From Mastigamoeba balamuthi (taxonomy: Eukaryota; Evosea; Mastigamoebida; Mastigamoebidae): DNA of 64,000 nucleotides. The translations under genes were made by a program, and so were the position numbers. Below the pieces are notes generated by a model. The model searched no databases and was not told the origin of the DNA. It worked only from the letters and a program-made list of their open reading frames with translations. Numbering within the stretch: the stretch's first letter is position 1; each line of letters opens with the position of its first letter. This document shows, piece by piece, positions 43,941-54,825 of this stretch. The stretch covers positions 471,390 through 535,389 of the forward strand of contig CACRSC010000068.1 in the NCBI GenBank assembly GCA_902651635.1, given 5' to 3'.

Positions 43941-45470
43941 ATGGCGGCCAGCACAGGCGGCGACCACGGCGTCCTTGCGGCGCTGGAGACGGCGTGGCTT
44001 CTGCGCGAGCACGTGCTCGCCAGCGTCGACGCTCTCGGCCTGGCAGCGATTGCGCGCGGTGGCCTTGCGCTGCCCCTGCTGCGCGGTGCCGCTCTGGGCG
44101 CTGTGCTGCCTCGCCTGGGGCCCCTGCGTGCCCGCGCCCTGCTCCTCGACATCGTCGCTGGCCTCTGCTCCCCCTCGGCCTCTTCTTCCCCGTCGGCGGC
44201 GTCCTGGGCGTCGCTGCGTGCTGCTGCGCTGCGGTCGCTTGTGTCGCGCCCCAGTGTGGCCGCTGCTCTGCTGCCCCGGCCGCCTGTGCAGCACAGCCGC
44301 CGGTTCTACGTCGACAGGAACCCGGGAGACCCCGTAGACGCCCTGGCAAGGGACCTCGGCCGCTTGGTTCCCGACGGCGGCTTCCTGGAGGACGACCACT
44401 ACGACTACGACGACGAGAACGACGACGAGCCTCTGCCACCACCACAGCAACTCCAGCAGGGCCCACAGCCAGACGACGTCCTGGAGCCTGTGCGACGCAT
44501 GAGGGACGACCCTCGCTCGGCGCTCGCCGTCGCCCTCTCCTGCTGCCGCGCTGCAGCTGCAGCTGCCTCTGATGATAGCGGGGAGCTGCAGCTCGTGGAG
44601 GCGCTCGACGAAGCGAGGGCCTTCCTGGTGCCAGAGGGTGCGCTCCCGAGCGACCTGGACGACTGCCTGCCGCTCGTGTGCTCCCTGGGGTCTCCGGAGC
44701 TGCTGCGGTGCCTCGGACGCGTCCTCGGTCACGACCGCGTGGCCGCAGCATCCCACGGGAAGTTCCTCGCGTGCGTCGCGTGCGCAGCCGGCGGAGACGC
44801 TGCAGGGATGCTGAGGGCCCTCGCTCAGCCACCCTTCTCCCTGGGACGCGCCGACGTCCTGCGGGGCCGCATGTCGTGCGACACGTTCAAGTTCGTCCCG
44901 GGAGTGTCGTTCGTGGGCCGCAAGGCCTTCGCGCACAGGCTGTGCGACCTGCACAGCTACGGGCAGCTGCCTGTGTACACTCTATGTGCGGCGTGCGCCA
45001 ACGACGACACCGAGGCGCTCGCAGCTCTGGCAGAGTTCCCGTACAGGCTCAACTCGAGGGACGCGCACAGGGTTGTCGGGGAGTACGACGCCAGGGAGGC
45101 GAGCGTCCAGAGCGTCCTCGAGATGGCCTGCATCAGCGGCAGTGCTGCAGCCGTGCACGCGCTCGGAAAGACGCCGTACGCGCTGACGAACGAGGGCCGC
45201 GCCGCGCTGATGGGACTGCGGAGGGCGTGCGAGGCTGGCAGCGTTCGGGTTCTTGACGTGTTGGCAGCACCGCCGTGGAGCATGGGCCGCCAGCACGCGT
45301 TGAAGGTTCTCGATCTTGTTATGATCTGGTGGACCGAGGGGACTGCGGCTGCCCTGCGGCGACTTCGGGACCCGCCGTACAATATCACGTGGGATGACGC
45401 CCTAGAGGCCAACCGCGGTGTGCATGATGCCGAGCTCTTCAAGCTGTTCCAGGGTGATCGATCGTCCTGA
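43941..45470 (+). CDS. Intronless ankyrin-like repeat protein
   Basis: An uninterrupted 509-aa frame starting MAASTGGDHG. The N-terminal ~110 residues are Leu/Ala-rich helices. Asp/Glu- and Gln-rich linkers follow (DDHYDYDDENDDE, PPPQQLQQ). The second half shows degenerate ankyrin-like helical repeats spaced by PPFSLGR, FPYRLNS, TPYALTN, PPWSMGR and PPYNITW, each preceded by a helix such as GDAAGMLRALAQ or NDDTEALAALAE. This is the pattern of diverged ankyrin repeats in protist proteins, used for protein binding. No F-box is evident. Codon use is strongly GC3, like the neighbouring host genes, so the AT-rich transposon beside it has not altered it. The partner is unknown. Confidence 0.7.
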   Translation: MAASTGGDHGVLAALETAWLLREHVLASVDALGLAAIARGGLALPLLRGAALGAVLPRLGPLRARALLLDIVAGLCSPSASSSPSAASWASLRAAALRSLVSRPSVAAALLPRPPVQHSRRFYVDRNPGDPVDALARDLGRLVPDGGFLEDDHYDYDDENDDEPLPPPQQLQQGPQPDDVLEPVRRMRDDPRSALAVALSCCRAAAAAASDDSGELQLVEALDEARAFLVPEGALPSDLDDCLPLVCSLGSPELLRCLGRVLGHDRVAAASHGKFLACVACAAGGDAAGMLRALAQPPFSLGRADVLRGRMSCDTFKFVPGVSFVGRKAFAHRLCDLHSYGQLPVYTLCAACANDDTEALAALAEFPYRLNSRDAHRVVGEYDAREASVQSVLEMACISGSAAAVHALGKTPYALTNEGRAALMGLRRACEAGSVRVLDVLAAPPWSMGRQHALKVLDLVMIWWTEGTAAALRRLRDPPYNITWDDALEANRGVHDAELFKLFQGDRSS

Positions 45471-46190
45471 TCCAGGAGTTCCTCAGTGTGTTTGACGACA
45501 TCCTCCACTGCTTCAGAAAATCCTGGATGGGCATCAAAGCAAGCATTGACATGCACCTCGAGTACACTCAGAACCACCCCCAACAGTGCCAAAGACGCCG
45601 AGAACACTGTCGTTGTTTCTTTGCTTTAGAGTGGATTCGCACATGGAATCACTTGTGTCATAGCATCTGCCACCGTTGCTGCGGGCTGGGGTCTCTTCAG
45701 CAGAGCAGGGCTCCTGGGCGGTGTCGTCCAGCAGGCCCTGGCGGCCAAGCCCGACGTCATGCTCGAGGTCGAGGTCATCTTCCCCGTTCCTCCCAGGCCT
45801 TCGCCGGCTTCGCGCACGTCCCGCCGTCCCCGGTGTGCCAGGCGGCGAGGGCAACCCTTCATGGAGGTATCACAGTTCTATTGAATTGGATCGAATTGAC
45901 TGACTCGGCGATGGGCAGAGGATGGGGTCCGAAGCAGGAGGTGCTTGCAAAAGTACATGCCCAAGCAGTACACGGCCAAGACTGTAGTGGAGGGCATCAC
46001 CCAGATCAATGTGCGCCGACCTGCCCCCCTCCCGCGCCTCGGTGTGTGGCGTTCCGATTTCCGATTCCGATTGAGATATTTAGCGTTCGACGTCACGAAA
46101 CACGAGCAGAATCTGAGCGGGGCCGTGCCACGAAAGATCACAGTCCCCACAAACTAAAAAGCCTCCGAGTCACGGCAGGCCTCACTGCCC
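45471..46190. other. Unassigned; possible plus-strand exons
   Basis: After an acceptor-like TTGCTTTAG at about 45630 the plus strand reads SGFAHGITCVIASATVAAGW in a frame open to about 45890. A second piece at 45945-46157 (KYMPKQYTAKTVVEGITQIN) ends at a stop. Between them a donor/acceptor pair could exist. No family is recognised, and minus-strand frames are also open. I do not assign a gene. Confidence 0.25.
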
Positions 46191-47469
46191 AGTAGTGGAG
46201 ATGCGTGTATGGACCACCGCTGCGTGTGCGTGTTCGCACTGTTGCTGGCCGCGCCATCTGTTGCACAGATTGGGGGCCCTTCCGCGGCACACGCGGCGGG
46301 GACGTCGAGGTCGCGCAGCGGTGGGCAAGACGGGCCGTGACAGCCGCAGCCCGTGCACAGCCAGGGCGGCGTGGCGCTGACCTCTGCGAGGTCGCCGGGT
46401 GGCGTCGTCAACAAGGCCCGGCGCTGAGGGCGGCAGCGGTGGCGAAGCAGCGCAGCGGAGAGAGGAGATGCCGCACACGATACGCCCCCCCGGCCTGAGG
46501 CCCACGGGCCACTGTCCCCTACGTCATCGGCGAGCGCCCTCCCCCGATGGCGTGGAGACCGACACGGCGCAGCGGGCCGTATCGCTTCGTCCACGCTGCC
46601 GTCAAGTCAGCCGGGAGCGCAGACAGTCGTAGCCCTTCGTCTGGTCGTCGACAATAGCTGCCCGACAAGATGCTCGGCCAGCCATGGCCCCTCGGTCGTC
46701 GTCAAGAGCACTCGCCACTGTGCCAGAGAGGCTAGGAGGGAGGGGTTCAGAACACGTCTTCCCTCCCTTGGTGTGCCGTGGCTGGCAGAGGAGCACCTCC
46801 TCCTTCGGGTGGGCGTGCCCTCTGCCGCCCGGCGGGTGGTCACGTGTTCCCTCTGCAGAGTGCCGAGGGTGGCAGAGCGACACGCCTTCCTTCGGGTGGG
46901 CGTGCCCTCTGTCACCCCCGGTGCAGGCCACACGGTGTGGCTCTCTGCTGGGTGCCGAGGTCGGCGAGAGCAGCGCACTCAACCCTCGGGTGGGGTGCGC
47001 TCTCTACCATCCCCAGGTGCCAGGAGGGATTGCACACACCTGTCCGCCCATCGCACCCCCAGCCAGCCCACTGGCTGAAACCGGACTTGAAGTCGCTGTG
47101 ACCAAGAACCGAGATTTCAGTTTGGCGTGGCTGTAACACTTGTCTTTTGCAATTAAACGTAAAGGTTGCTTTCTATGGCCTTGTTCGCAAGCCCAGTGAG
47201 TGGGACGGCCTGAGAGGAGTGGAGGGACAAAGAGACTGAGGGATGAGAAGGGGGAGGGGAGCCAGGGGAGTTACTCTCAGCCCTATAATGGACAGGGCTT
47301 GTGAGTGAAGGGCTTTACTCAGAGGTTATCTGAAAGGTTGCAGGATCACAAGCAAACCGATAACATCTATGTCACAGGAAAGGAACAACAATGGCTGTTT
47401 GTGCGGAGTTCCTGAGATCATTTCATGTGATGAACGTTCGGTGGAATGAACGGGGAAGAAAACAGTGTT
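46191..47469. other. GC-rich region without a recognisable gene; contains a minisatellite
   Basis: Several frames are open on both strands, as expected at this GC content, but none gives a known domain. It includes a degenerate tandem repeat (46768-46995). The last ~250 bp are AT-richer and form the 3' flank of the LIM/EF-hand gene. Confidence 0.45.
46768..46995. repeat. Degenerate tandem repeat, about 85-bp unit, 2.7 copies
   Basis: Units share GTGCCGWGGNTGGCAGAG, then CTTCGGGTGGGCGTGCCCTC, then a CCCCGG-type end. Copies 1 and 2 are closest; copy 3 is more diverged (CCTCGGGTGGGGTGCGCTC). The frame stays open through it on both strands, which explains spurious frames here. Confidence 0.65.
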
Positions 47470-48877
47470 TCACTGCCTCTTGGCGACCAGCCAGTCAACA
47501 AACTCGTTGAACGAGATGAAGCCTGTTCGGTGCTCGTCAGACCGCACGACGACAGAGCAGAGAGTAGCGTACCGCTTCCGTCGATGTCGATGTTGGCCCA
47601 CTCCTTCTCCGTTGTGGTCCTGGAGTAGCCCTTGGCCGTGAGGTCCGCGTGCATCAGAGCAAACTCCTTCTGGTCGATCGTGCCGTTGCCGTCGGCGTCG
47701 AAGCTGATGAACAGGCGGAACATCTCGTTGAGCTCGGCCAGCTTGGCCTCGCTGAGCTGCAGCTTGGCAAACCTCTCCTGCACAGCCCCCAACCACCACC
47801 ACCCGGTCAGAGCAGAGCGTCCGCAGCGCAGGCCTCAGGCCGTCGCTCACGTCGGTCTTCCAGAAGCGCAGGAACTCGTTGTACTCGATGGAGCCGCTGT
47901 GGTCCGCGTCGAGCAGCTTGATGGCCATGGTGAACTCCTCGTCCGAGAGCAGGTACCCCATCTCCATGCACATCACCTGGAACTCCTGCGGGGTCAGCCC
48001 TGCCATGCGCAGCACAGCGTCAGGAGCCTGCGGCAGAGCTGCGGCACGGGCACGGGGCACTGCCCGCCGTCCCTGGCGCGCGTACCCTTGCGGTCCTGGG
48101 CGTACTTGGTGAAGACGGCCTTGCTGAGCGGCACTGTGGTGCCGTCAGTGCCCGGGAGCACGGGCGGCGCGGCCGCTGCCCTCTGCCTGACCGAGTTGTT
48201 CTGCAGCGACGTCGACGGCGACCTCTTCCTCACCTGCGGCCCGGCGCTGGCCCCGGCGGCTGGGGCCGACGAGGCCGAGGCCGAGGACGGCGGCGCGAGC
48301 CTCGGCGACGCGTGCGCCTGCGAGTGCGCGGGCTGCGGGTGCGATGCCTGCCCCACCGTCGGGAAGTGCTTCACAGAGGCCGTGCCGGTGGTCTCGCCCT
48401 TGGCCAGGCGGAGGTCGCGGGTGCAGTAGAGCTGCAGGAGGGCGGGAGGCACGCGGGGAGGGTGGGGGGACCACGGCGGTGCCGCGACTGTGAGCTCTTT
48501 ATCGCAACGTAAAGTAAAAAAGAAGAGCGGGCCAGTGGGCTGGATGGCAGCAGGGAGCAGAGAGCAGTGCGTGGGGCTGACCTGGCCGTTGTGCTCGGTG
48601 GCCATGTCCACGCTCAGCGACTTGCCGCACGTCGCGCACTTGAGGCACGTCGACTTGTGGACCTGCTTCCCGCCCACCGTGGCCTGCGAGTATCCCAGTA
48701 TTGCCGGCGTCGGGTTCGCGTGGTGTTTTTTCCACGCGTCGGAGTTGCGTGAGATACGGCCGAAGACGTGTGGGGGCGAGGTCTGGGGACGCTGGGGGTG
48801 GGGAGGCGAACAGAGTCGGAGAGGTAGACCGGCTTCTGGCAGACGATGCACTTCGGGGTACCGAATTTTCCGCTCAT
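47470..48877 (-). CDS. LIM-domain protein with three EF-hands
   Basis: Six exons, 48877-48812, 48683-48582, 48431-48086, 47999-47851, 47777-47573 and 47522-47470, give 306 aa. Residues about 10-65 form one LIM zinc-binding domain: CIVC, a 17-residue gap to HKSTC, then CATC and YCTRD. The intron falls inside that gap and the spacing is right only after splicing. A Ser/Ala/Pro linker follows, then a helix (KAVFTKYAQDR) and EF-hands with loops DADHSGSIEYNE, DADGNGTIDQKE and DIDGSGFISFNE, all with complete calcium ligands. LIM plus EF-hand suggests a calcium-responsive cytoskeletal or signalling adaptor. No exact family is recognised. Flanking genes are unrelated. Confidence 0.85.
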
Positions 48878-49175
48878 TTCGTTAGGGTTGAGGTGCGTTG
48901 AAAAATAACGGCCAGCAAGGAGAAATTGGCGCAAAATGAATCTCGGGAGAGAGAAGATTCTCGCCGCGCTTTGGTGTGTTCAGCCCGCACACCGCACAGT
49001 CACCACTGAACCAATATCAAGCTGGAATATCAGTGGCGAATTCCTCTTCTCTGTGGTGAAAAGGGTGGCCTTTTGGTTCGTCGCCTTGCAATTGCACGGG
49101 AGAAGGGTGCTGTTGGTACCCCTCTGTGGCACGCCGGGCTGTGTGCTGCGCCTGTGCCCGTTTAAGGGGCGCAAA

Positions 49176-49481
49176 CTACTGGCCCTTGGCAGCGACTCTC
49201 TGCAGCGTCTGGACCCACTCGTCGATTCTGTCCTCGGGCTTGAAGAGCAGCTCCCTGCCGACGACCCTGAGGCGCACCGTGTCGTTCTCCCTGCTCACGG
49301 ACGTGCCCTGGGCTGCGACCCTGACGGAGCCCTTGTACCAGCCGCCCTCCTGCTCGGTCCAGTACCGCAGCCTGCCGTCGCCCAGCACCTCGAACCACCG
49401 CCTGCGCCACGACTTGACCACGCGGCCCTGCTTGCTCACCCACCCCTCGAAGAGCACCTCCTCCGTCTCGGACGACGACAT
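49176..49481 (-). CDS. Small single PH-domain protein
   Basis: A 101-aa intronless gene made almost only of a PH domain: FEGWVSKQGRVVKSWRRRWF, then the strand region ending in LLFKPEDRIDEW with the invariant C-terminal Trp. The start MSSSETEEV is chosen because the frame upstream lacks domain homology, although an earlier in-frame Met exists at 49568. Basic residues in the first loop (KQGRVVKSWRRR) suit phosphoinositide binding. Such stand-alone PH proteins are common in protists. The target is unknown. Confidence 0.8.
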   Translation of the reverse strand: MSSSETEEVLFEGWVSKQGRVVKSWRRRWFEVLGDGRLRYWTEQEGGWYKGSVRVAAQGTSVSRENDTVRLRVVGRELLFKPEDRIDEWVQTLQRVAAKGQ

Positions 49482-49693
49482 GCGCGCCTGCTGGTGACCT
49501 TCCGGCGAACGGTGTGGGTTTCTCGTGCCCGCCGCGGGGAATACTGTGCAGTTTTTGTGCTGAGTCACCGGGGGAAAAAGATCCGCGGGGAATCCAATCG
49601 TGGCACGTCATCCGGAGGAGGGGGAGGCAGCGGCACACTACAATTAGAAACCCGCACAAATAACCACTCCGGTGTTGGGGCCCAGTGCTTTAG

Positions 49694-51523
49694 TCAATCC
49701 AAGACGATGGCGTCTTCTTCACACAGCCCTGCCAAAATCTCGTCGTAGATGCTCCGCTCCTGCGTCTCTGGCCCCGCCAGTGCCATCGTCACCGGCTCTT
49801 CCCGCGCCTGCTGCTGCTGCTGTTGCTGCTGCTGCTCCTGCGCAGCCCTCGGCGCCGAGAGCAACGAGGGCACCGAAATGCGTGCAGCTTCTGCTGGCAC
49901 GGCGGCCACGGCAACGGCGGGACCGAGTGCGAGTGCACTCTGGGCGGTCGACTGAGACTGAGACTGAGGCTGCGGCTGCGGCTGCGGTTGTGGCTGCGGG
50001 GCCTCTGGGCGGCGCGCGACGCCGTCGGGCCCCACGACGACGCTGTCGTCCTCGGGGCCCGCGGTGCTCAGCAGGTCGGCGAACCAGTCGTCGACGTAGA
50101 GCCCCGTGTACGGGCAGGCCAGCGCGCAGACGGGGCAGTCCCACACGCCGTGCTGCGACGCAAACGCGATGTACGCTCCGGCGTCGAAGCACGCGGCGTG
50201 CGCGCACGACCTGCCGCGCGCGGGCACCGCGATCCTCGCGAGGCTCAAGGGGCACAGCAGCGAGACCTTGGCGTCGCCGACGCACACGTCCTCGCTGCCC
50301 GCCTCGCGCAGCCCGCGGCGCGCGTGCGGCACCGCGTCCTCGAGCTGCTGCGCAGTGCGCGCCGACACGAGCTGCACCTGCACGACCCCGCGGCCCGCGG
50401 TGACGCAGGTCCACGTCACGCGGTTGGCGCCGCAGCGGGCGTAGGCGGTGGCGTCGCGGGCGGCGGATGCGATGAGCTTGGCGCAGCGGCGGGCCCTGCG
50501 GCGCCGCGAGCTGAAGAGCGGGGCGCCGTTGACGGCCAGCAGCGCCAGCGTGTCCGAGGGCGCCGTGGCGGGGAACGACACGTCAAAGTCGCGCGAGGTC
50601 GCGAGGTTGTAGGCGCGGACGTGTAGCCGCAGGGTCCCTCTCCTGATCGACAGGAACTCGTCGTCGAGTATGGCGAACTCCTGCAGGCGAGAGATATTCA
50701 GATATTTCCTGGAATCTCTGCGCTGGGAGGGGGGGCGTGCTGGCGTGCCCCTACTTGCGACTGGCCCGGGGACGCAGCGAAGTTGAACTGGGCCGCGACC
50801 TTCTCCAGCCTCCACAGCGGATCCTGCCTGGCCGTGGCCGCCTGCACCGTCAGAGGCAGATGGATATCCCGGATGGGGAGAATCCGCGGAGATTCTTCTC
50901 ACGAGGCCAGCAGATCCACCGGCGCGTGCGCGTCAGCGACGACCGTCGTCGGCCCGACAGACGCCCTCGCGTGGGCCCCCGCGGGCGAGCCCGGCACAGC
51001 GGGCGCGCTGCCCGCGGCCGGCAGCACCAGCAGCGACGGGGCGCCGTAGGCCAGCCGCTCGGCGACGGTCGCCAGCGACGGCGACGGCGACGGCTGCGCT
51101 TGGGGCGACGCGTGCGTCTGCGGGGCCGCGCCGAAGACGGCCAGCGGGTCGGCGCCGGGCGGGGCCACGCGGTACGTGTGCGTCATGTACTCGCTCAGCA
51201 GCTCCACGCGGCTGTTGAGCGCGACGCACTTGTGGCGGGGGAACAGGCGCTTGAGGTTGCGCAGCACCGCCTGGCGGGAAAGATTGCTGAATCAGGGAGG
51301 ATATTTCCTCGCGCTGGGAAAGACAGTAGCGCCGGAGTGCGCGGCGGGGGCCCCGGTGGATTATTTGTGGATTTTTGAAGAAGAAGCGGAGGGGAAGCGG
51401 GCGCACCTGGAGGAAGCGGTAGTTGACGTGGTGCGGGTTCTCGACGACTTGTCGCACCCAGTCCGGCGTCTGGTTCATCTGGCGGGCGACCTCCGCCAGG
51501 TGGGAGGCGTAGAGCAACACCAT
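49694..51523 (-). CDS. PIAS/Siz-type SUMO E3 ligase
   Basis: Four exons, 51523-51407, 51270-50903, 50827-50755 and 50680-49694, give 514 aa. A PINIT-like region runs from QDPLWRLEKVAAQF through EDVCVGDAK. The SP-RING (zf-MIZ) follows with VSLLCPLSLARI, CAHAACFDAGAY and WDCPVCALACPYTGL, matching the zinc and E2-binding layout of PIAS proteins. The C-terminus has a Pro/Gln/Ser tract and a polyglutamine run (CTG/CAG repeats at about 49809-49835), and ends EEDAIVLD, a likely SUMO-interaction motif. The N-terminal exon (MVLLYASHLAEVARQMNQ) is helical but not clearly a SAP domain. An in-frame TGA at 50899 is removed by the third splice. It should promote SUMO transfer to nuclear substrates. Confidence 0.85.
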
Positions 51524-51856
51524 CCCCGCACCTTTTCGCAAACAAATATCTTCCTTCGGAAAAACAGTAGAAATCAGTGAATCTGTGGTCGAAAGAGGAC
51601 TTGGACGCGTGTGCTTGGACAAACGTAAGACGAATGAGCACGGATGAATAGTATACGCTTGTGGTAACATCTAAAGAAGCAGATAGATATCGAGACTGGT
51701 GGCGCAAACACAGCTCCAGAATTGCGGACCAATGATGCCTGTATTACAGTGGTCTTCCGGCTTCAACAGAGCGGCACATGTGCGAACACTCGTCTGGCGT
51801 TAGTACGCTTATGGACTATCGATACCCAGGGAGAACACAAAATGTGCATCACAGAT
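51524..51856. other. Intergenic, promoter side of the SUMO ligase and tRNA
   Basis: No coding signal beyond an upstream continuation of the first exon frame. Contains the 5' flank of the SUMO ligase gene and of the tRNA. Confidence 0.5.
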
Positions 51857-51928
51857 GGCTCTGTAGCATAGTGGTAGTGCGTCTGTCTTGTAAACAGAAG
51901 GTCATGGGATCAATCCCCATCAGAGCCT
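51857..51928 (+). tRNA. tRNA-Thr(TGT)
   Basis: A full cloverleaf folds: acceptor GGCTCTG with CAGAGCC, D arm GCAT...GTGC, anticodon stem TCTGT/ACAGA with loop CTTGTAA (anticodon TGT), and T stem ATGGG/CCCAT. There is no intron. The T loop reads ATCAATC, so the usual first T is replaced. A TTTTT-like terminator is not perfect (TTTTTG at about 51932-51937). It is the only RNA gene I can support here. Confidence 0.9.
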
Positions 51929-52607
51929 AAAATTTTTGTCCTTCAATCCCTCTCCAACCCCTCTCCAGAAGAAGGTCCACGACCAATCTCAACGGTCCCG
52001 TGAGTGGACGCTGGGACGCAGCGTAAGATGGTGAGAGTCATTGAATGGAGGACATTTTTTATTATGGTGCATGGCTGAGCAATTTACATTCTTAGCAGTA
52101 GAATCTTCTGTAGAAAGGGCTGACTATGGTGCTGGCCGAGAGCAAACTTGTTCACCCCGTTTTATTCTACACAAGGAATGGGTCGTTTTTTGGCGATGGC
52201 AGAATGCCATACTGCACATGTGGACAAGAAAAAGCCAGGGCGATGGTACTGAGAGACTGATGATCGGGGCTGATATGGCAAAGAGGAGCCGCCTCCCCGC
52301 GTGGGCTGGCAGTTGTCCCCGCCCTACACCAGACGCGGAAATTCGCAGGGCGCCGACCTCGCCACAATGACCGTACGTCCGAGAAACGACTGATGGCAAA
52401 TTTAGAGGTGTTCTCCGGAATACGTCATGCTGGCCTGACCTCGGCGCTCGAGCGGTCGCCAGCGGCCTCCTCGGTGGGCGGCGATTCAGTTATGACGGCA
52501 TAAAAGGCAATATCTGGGGGCAAGTCTTTTGTAGCAGGAAAAAGAGAAGACAGGGGACTGCACCAACGCCCCCCAAGATACAACACGCACTCAGAGACAA
52601 ACGCAGA
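51929..52607. other. Intergenic; weak plus-strand frame
   Basis: A 99-codon frame from a Met near 52072 (MAEQFTFLAVESS, ending at 52370) is open but has mixed codon use and no recognised domain. A minus-strand frame of similar size overlaps. The final ~150 bp should hold the transporter promoter. Confidence 0.35.
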
Positions 52608-54409
52608 ATGGAGCGGGAAGTGGACGAGACGACCTCGCTGGACCCCCAGCCGCAGCGCACGAGCACGCCCGTGGTGGTGGCCCCCCAGGCCCCGCAGGCC
52701 CCGCTGCCCGCGGTCCCGCCGTCGCCCGGGCACACGCACTCGGTCGCCAGGCGCGGGCTGAGCATACTGCTGCTCAGCTCCATCACCATCGCGCTCTACG
52801 TCAACTACGGTAGCCGCTTCTATTCGGTTTATGACGTTGTTATCGCGTTTAAAACCGCGTTTCTGGGCTCAACGGTCGGCTGCGGGGGGCTGGTGGCCAG
52901 ACTCGCCTGGGGCGGTGACGCCGATGCTCAAGGAGGACTGGAACATGACGTCTGCGCAGCTGGGGATGAGCTACTCGCTCTACAGCGCGCCCAACCTCGT
53001 GGTGCCCATTGTGGCGGGACTCCTGGTCGACAGGTTCGGCGGCCTCGGGCTGGCCGTCTTCGTCGCCGTCTCGTTCATCACGTTCGGGTCTGTCCTGGTG
53101 GCCGTCGCCAGCGGCAACGTCGCCGTGTTCCTCGCCGGCAGGCTGTTCCTCGGCGTCGGCGGTGAGACCTCGCTCGCCACGCTCGCCCGCTGCGCTGCCA
53201 GGATCTTCCCTGCGGAGACGTACGCGCTCTTGGGGGCCCGCCTTCCTCGCGTGACCTCCGCTGATGATCGGCGCCCCTTCGCAGCCTGGGGTTCGTCAAC
53301 GCCATGCTGTTCCTGGTGGGGCAGGTGGCTGCGTTCTGCCTGTTCAACCTGCTGCCCACGGTGGTCCAGAAGACATCCCTTCCTATTGCCTTTGCGGTGC
53401 GCGGCTGTGCCCTCTGACACCCGGTGGAACGGAGTGTGACGAATTTTTCGTTTCCAGATCTCCACCGCGTGCACTGTGCTGGTGCTCGGGCTGGCGGGAC
53501 TCTTCGTTTTCGTCTTCAGGAAGCAGATCCTCGCGAAGCCCAAGGCCGACGTCAAGGAGGTCGCCCTCGCGGGCCTCTCCGACTCCAATTCTTCTGCGTC
53601 GTCCGGGACGTCGCTGTCGGACATCGAGATACCCGTCGCCGAGAACACAAAGACCAAGTGGACGTGGACGGACCCCATCCAGGCGTTCTTCCACACACTG
53701 ATGGGCATAACGCTGCGGTTCTGGCTCTGTCTGCTAAGCAGCTGCACCAGCTTGGCCTTGGTCGTCGTGTACATGGTACGAGTTTAGGGTTTGCCGCTTT
53801 GCGGTACTGATTAGCGGGCCTGGCACGCAGTTCTTCTCCACCGACCTGCTGGTGGACAAGTGGGATATCGAGGACGTCGTCGCCGCGAGGCTGAGCTCCA
53901 TCATCGTCATCTCGGCGATCATCTGCAGCATACCGATCGGCTTTGGCATCGACAAGCTGGGCCACCGCGTCACGGGGATCATCGCGTGCTCTGTGGGGAT
54001 GCTGGTCTCGTTTCTCGGCCTCGTCCTGGCCCCGCACGGCAGCTGCATCGCGATACCCATCGTGGCCAACGTGCTGGTCGGGGTCACCTACGCGTACATG
54101 CTGATCGTGCAGGGCAGCTGCTACCCCATCTGCCTGCAGGAGTCGCTGCTCACGACGGGGTTCGGCATGTCCTTCTCGCTCGTGATGCTCATCAACACGG
54201 TCGTGCCCACCGTCATCGGCCACCTACGCGACAGCACGGGCAACTACACGGGCGGGCTCTGGATCCTCGTGGGCCTCTCGGCCACCGCCGTTGTCAGCAG
54301 CTCGGCTACGGCCGTCGCGGACCGCGCCTACCCCAACAACTCGCTGCAGAAGCCGCAGATACCCGCGTCGCCGCCGACCGGGAACCAGACGGTCCCGACG
54401 GTGGTGTGA
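52608..54409 (+). CDS. Major facilitator superfamily transporter, MFSD1-like
   Basis: Five exons, 52608-52809, 52901-53219, 53285-53396, 53458-53775 and 53831-54409, encode 509 aa with about 12 TM helices. After a Pro-rich cytosolic N-terminus the first helix leads into NYDSPGAVTP (spanning the first intron). Next come MTSAQLGMSYSLYSAPNLV and the MFS loop-2/3 motif GLLVDRFGG. A second-half DRFG-like motif reads GFGIDKLGHRVTG. The layout matches lysosomal MFSD1-type carriers. The splice at 53219/53285 (donor GTACGC) is needed to restore frame. The large loop between helices 6 and 7 is acidic and Ser-rich. Substrate is unknown; human MFSD1 moves dipeptides, which may not apply here. Confidence 0.85.
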
Positions 54410-54825
54410 TGGACGGACAATCACCGATTTTTGTTCCTTCACAGTCGGGATTCAGCCTTTGGGTTTGGGTTTTGGGATGGCCACCCACCAGATCTATCTA
54501 CAACGGAAACACGCAACACGGCACGGGAACAGACAGGTATTCGAAGTGGCATGAGTAGAAAGACTCACAGCAACAGACATGCACAGTGACGCAGACAAAA
54601 CAACAACGGTATGTGGGGCTTTAAGAGAACTGTGTTTCCTTCCCGGGGTTGGGTAACGGAGGGCATCAGAGATAGGGCAGCCCCGCACGAAGCCAACGCA
54701 GAAGAGGGCGGGCAGGGAGGCGCAACACAACCTCCCCACACGCCAACTCCCCCGCGGGGCGCTCCGAGCGGGGCAGAGCGTTCCTTGTGTGGCGCGAGCG
54801 GGAGCGACAACCGGAGCCGAAGTGC
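54410..54825. other. Convergent 3' flanks of transporter and eS8 genes
   Basis: 416 bp between two stop codons on opposite strands. No coding or repeat signal. Confidence 0.5.

Noticed and set aside
43941-45470. Ankyrin-like gene as an acquisition from a large virus
   Set aside because: Codon use is like the neighbouring host genes, and ankyrin-like repeats are common in protists. There is no viral neighbour.
46195-47139. Several 60-150 codon frames
   Set aside because: They run through a degenerate minisatellite and low-complexity GC-rich DNA on both strands, without any domain or splice support.
49809-49835. CTG/TTG repeat considered as a microsatellite feature of its own
   Set aside because: It is simply the polyglutamine-coding part of the PIAS-like gene and is described there.
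50899-50901. In-frame TGA in the PIAS-like gene, first read as a gene end
   Set aside because: Splicing 50903 to 50827 removes it and joins the exons in phase, giving a continuous PINIT region.
51990-52420. Possible second RNA gene downstream of the tRNA
   Set aside because: No second cloverleaf or paired box A/B motifs could be folded; only weak open frames are present.
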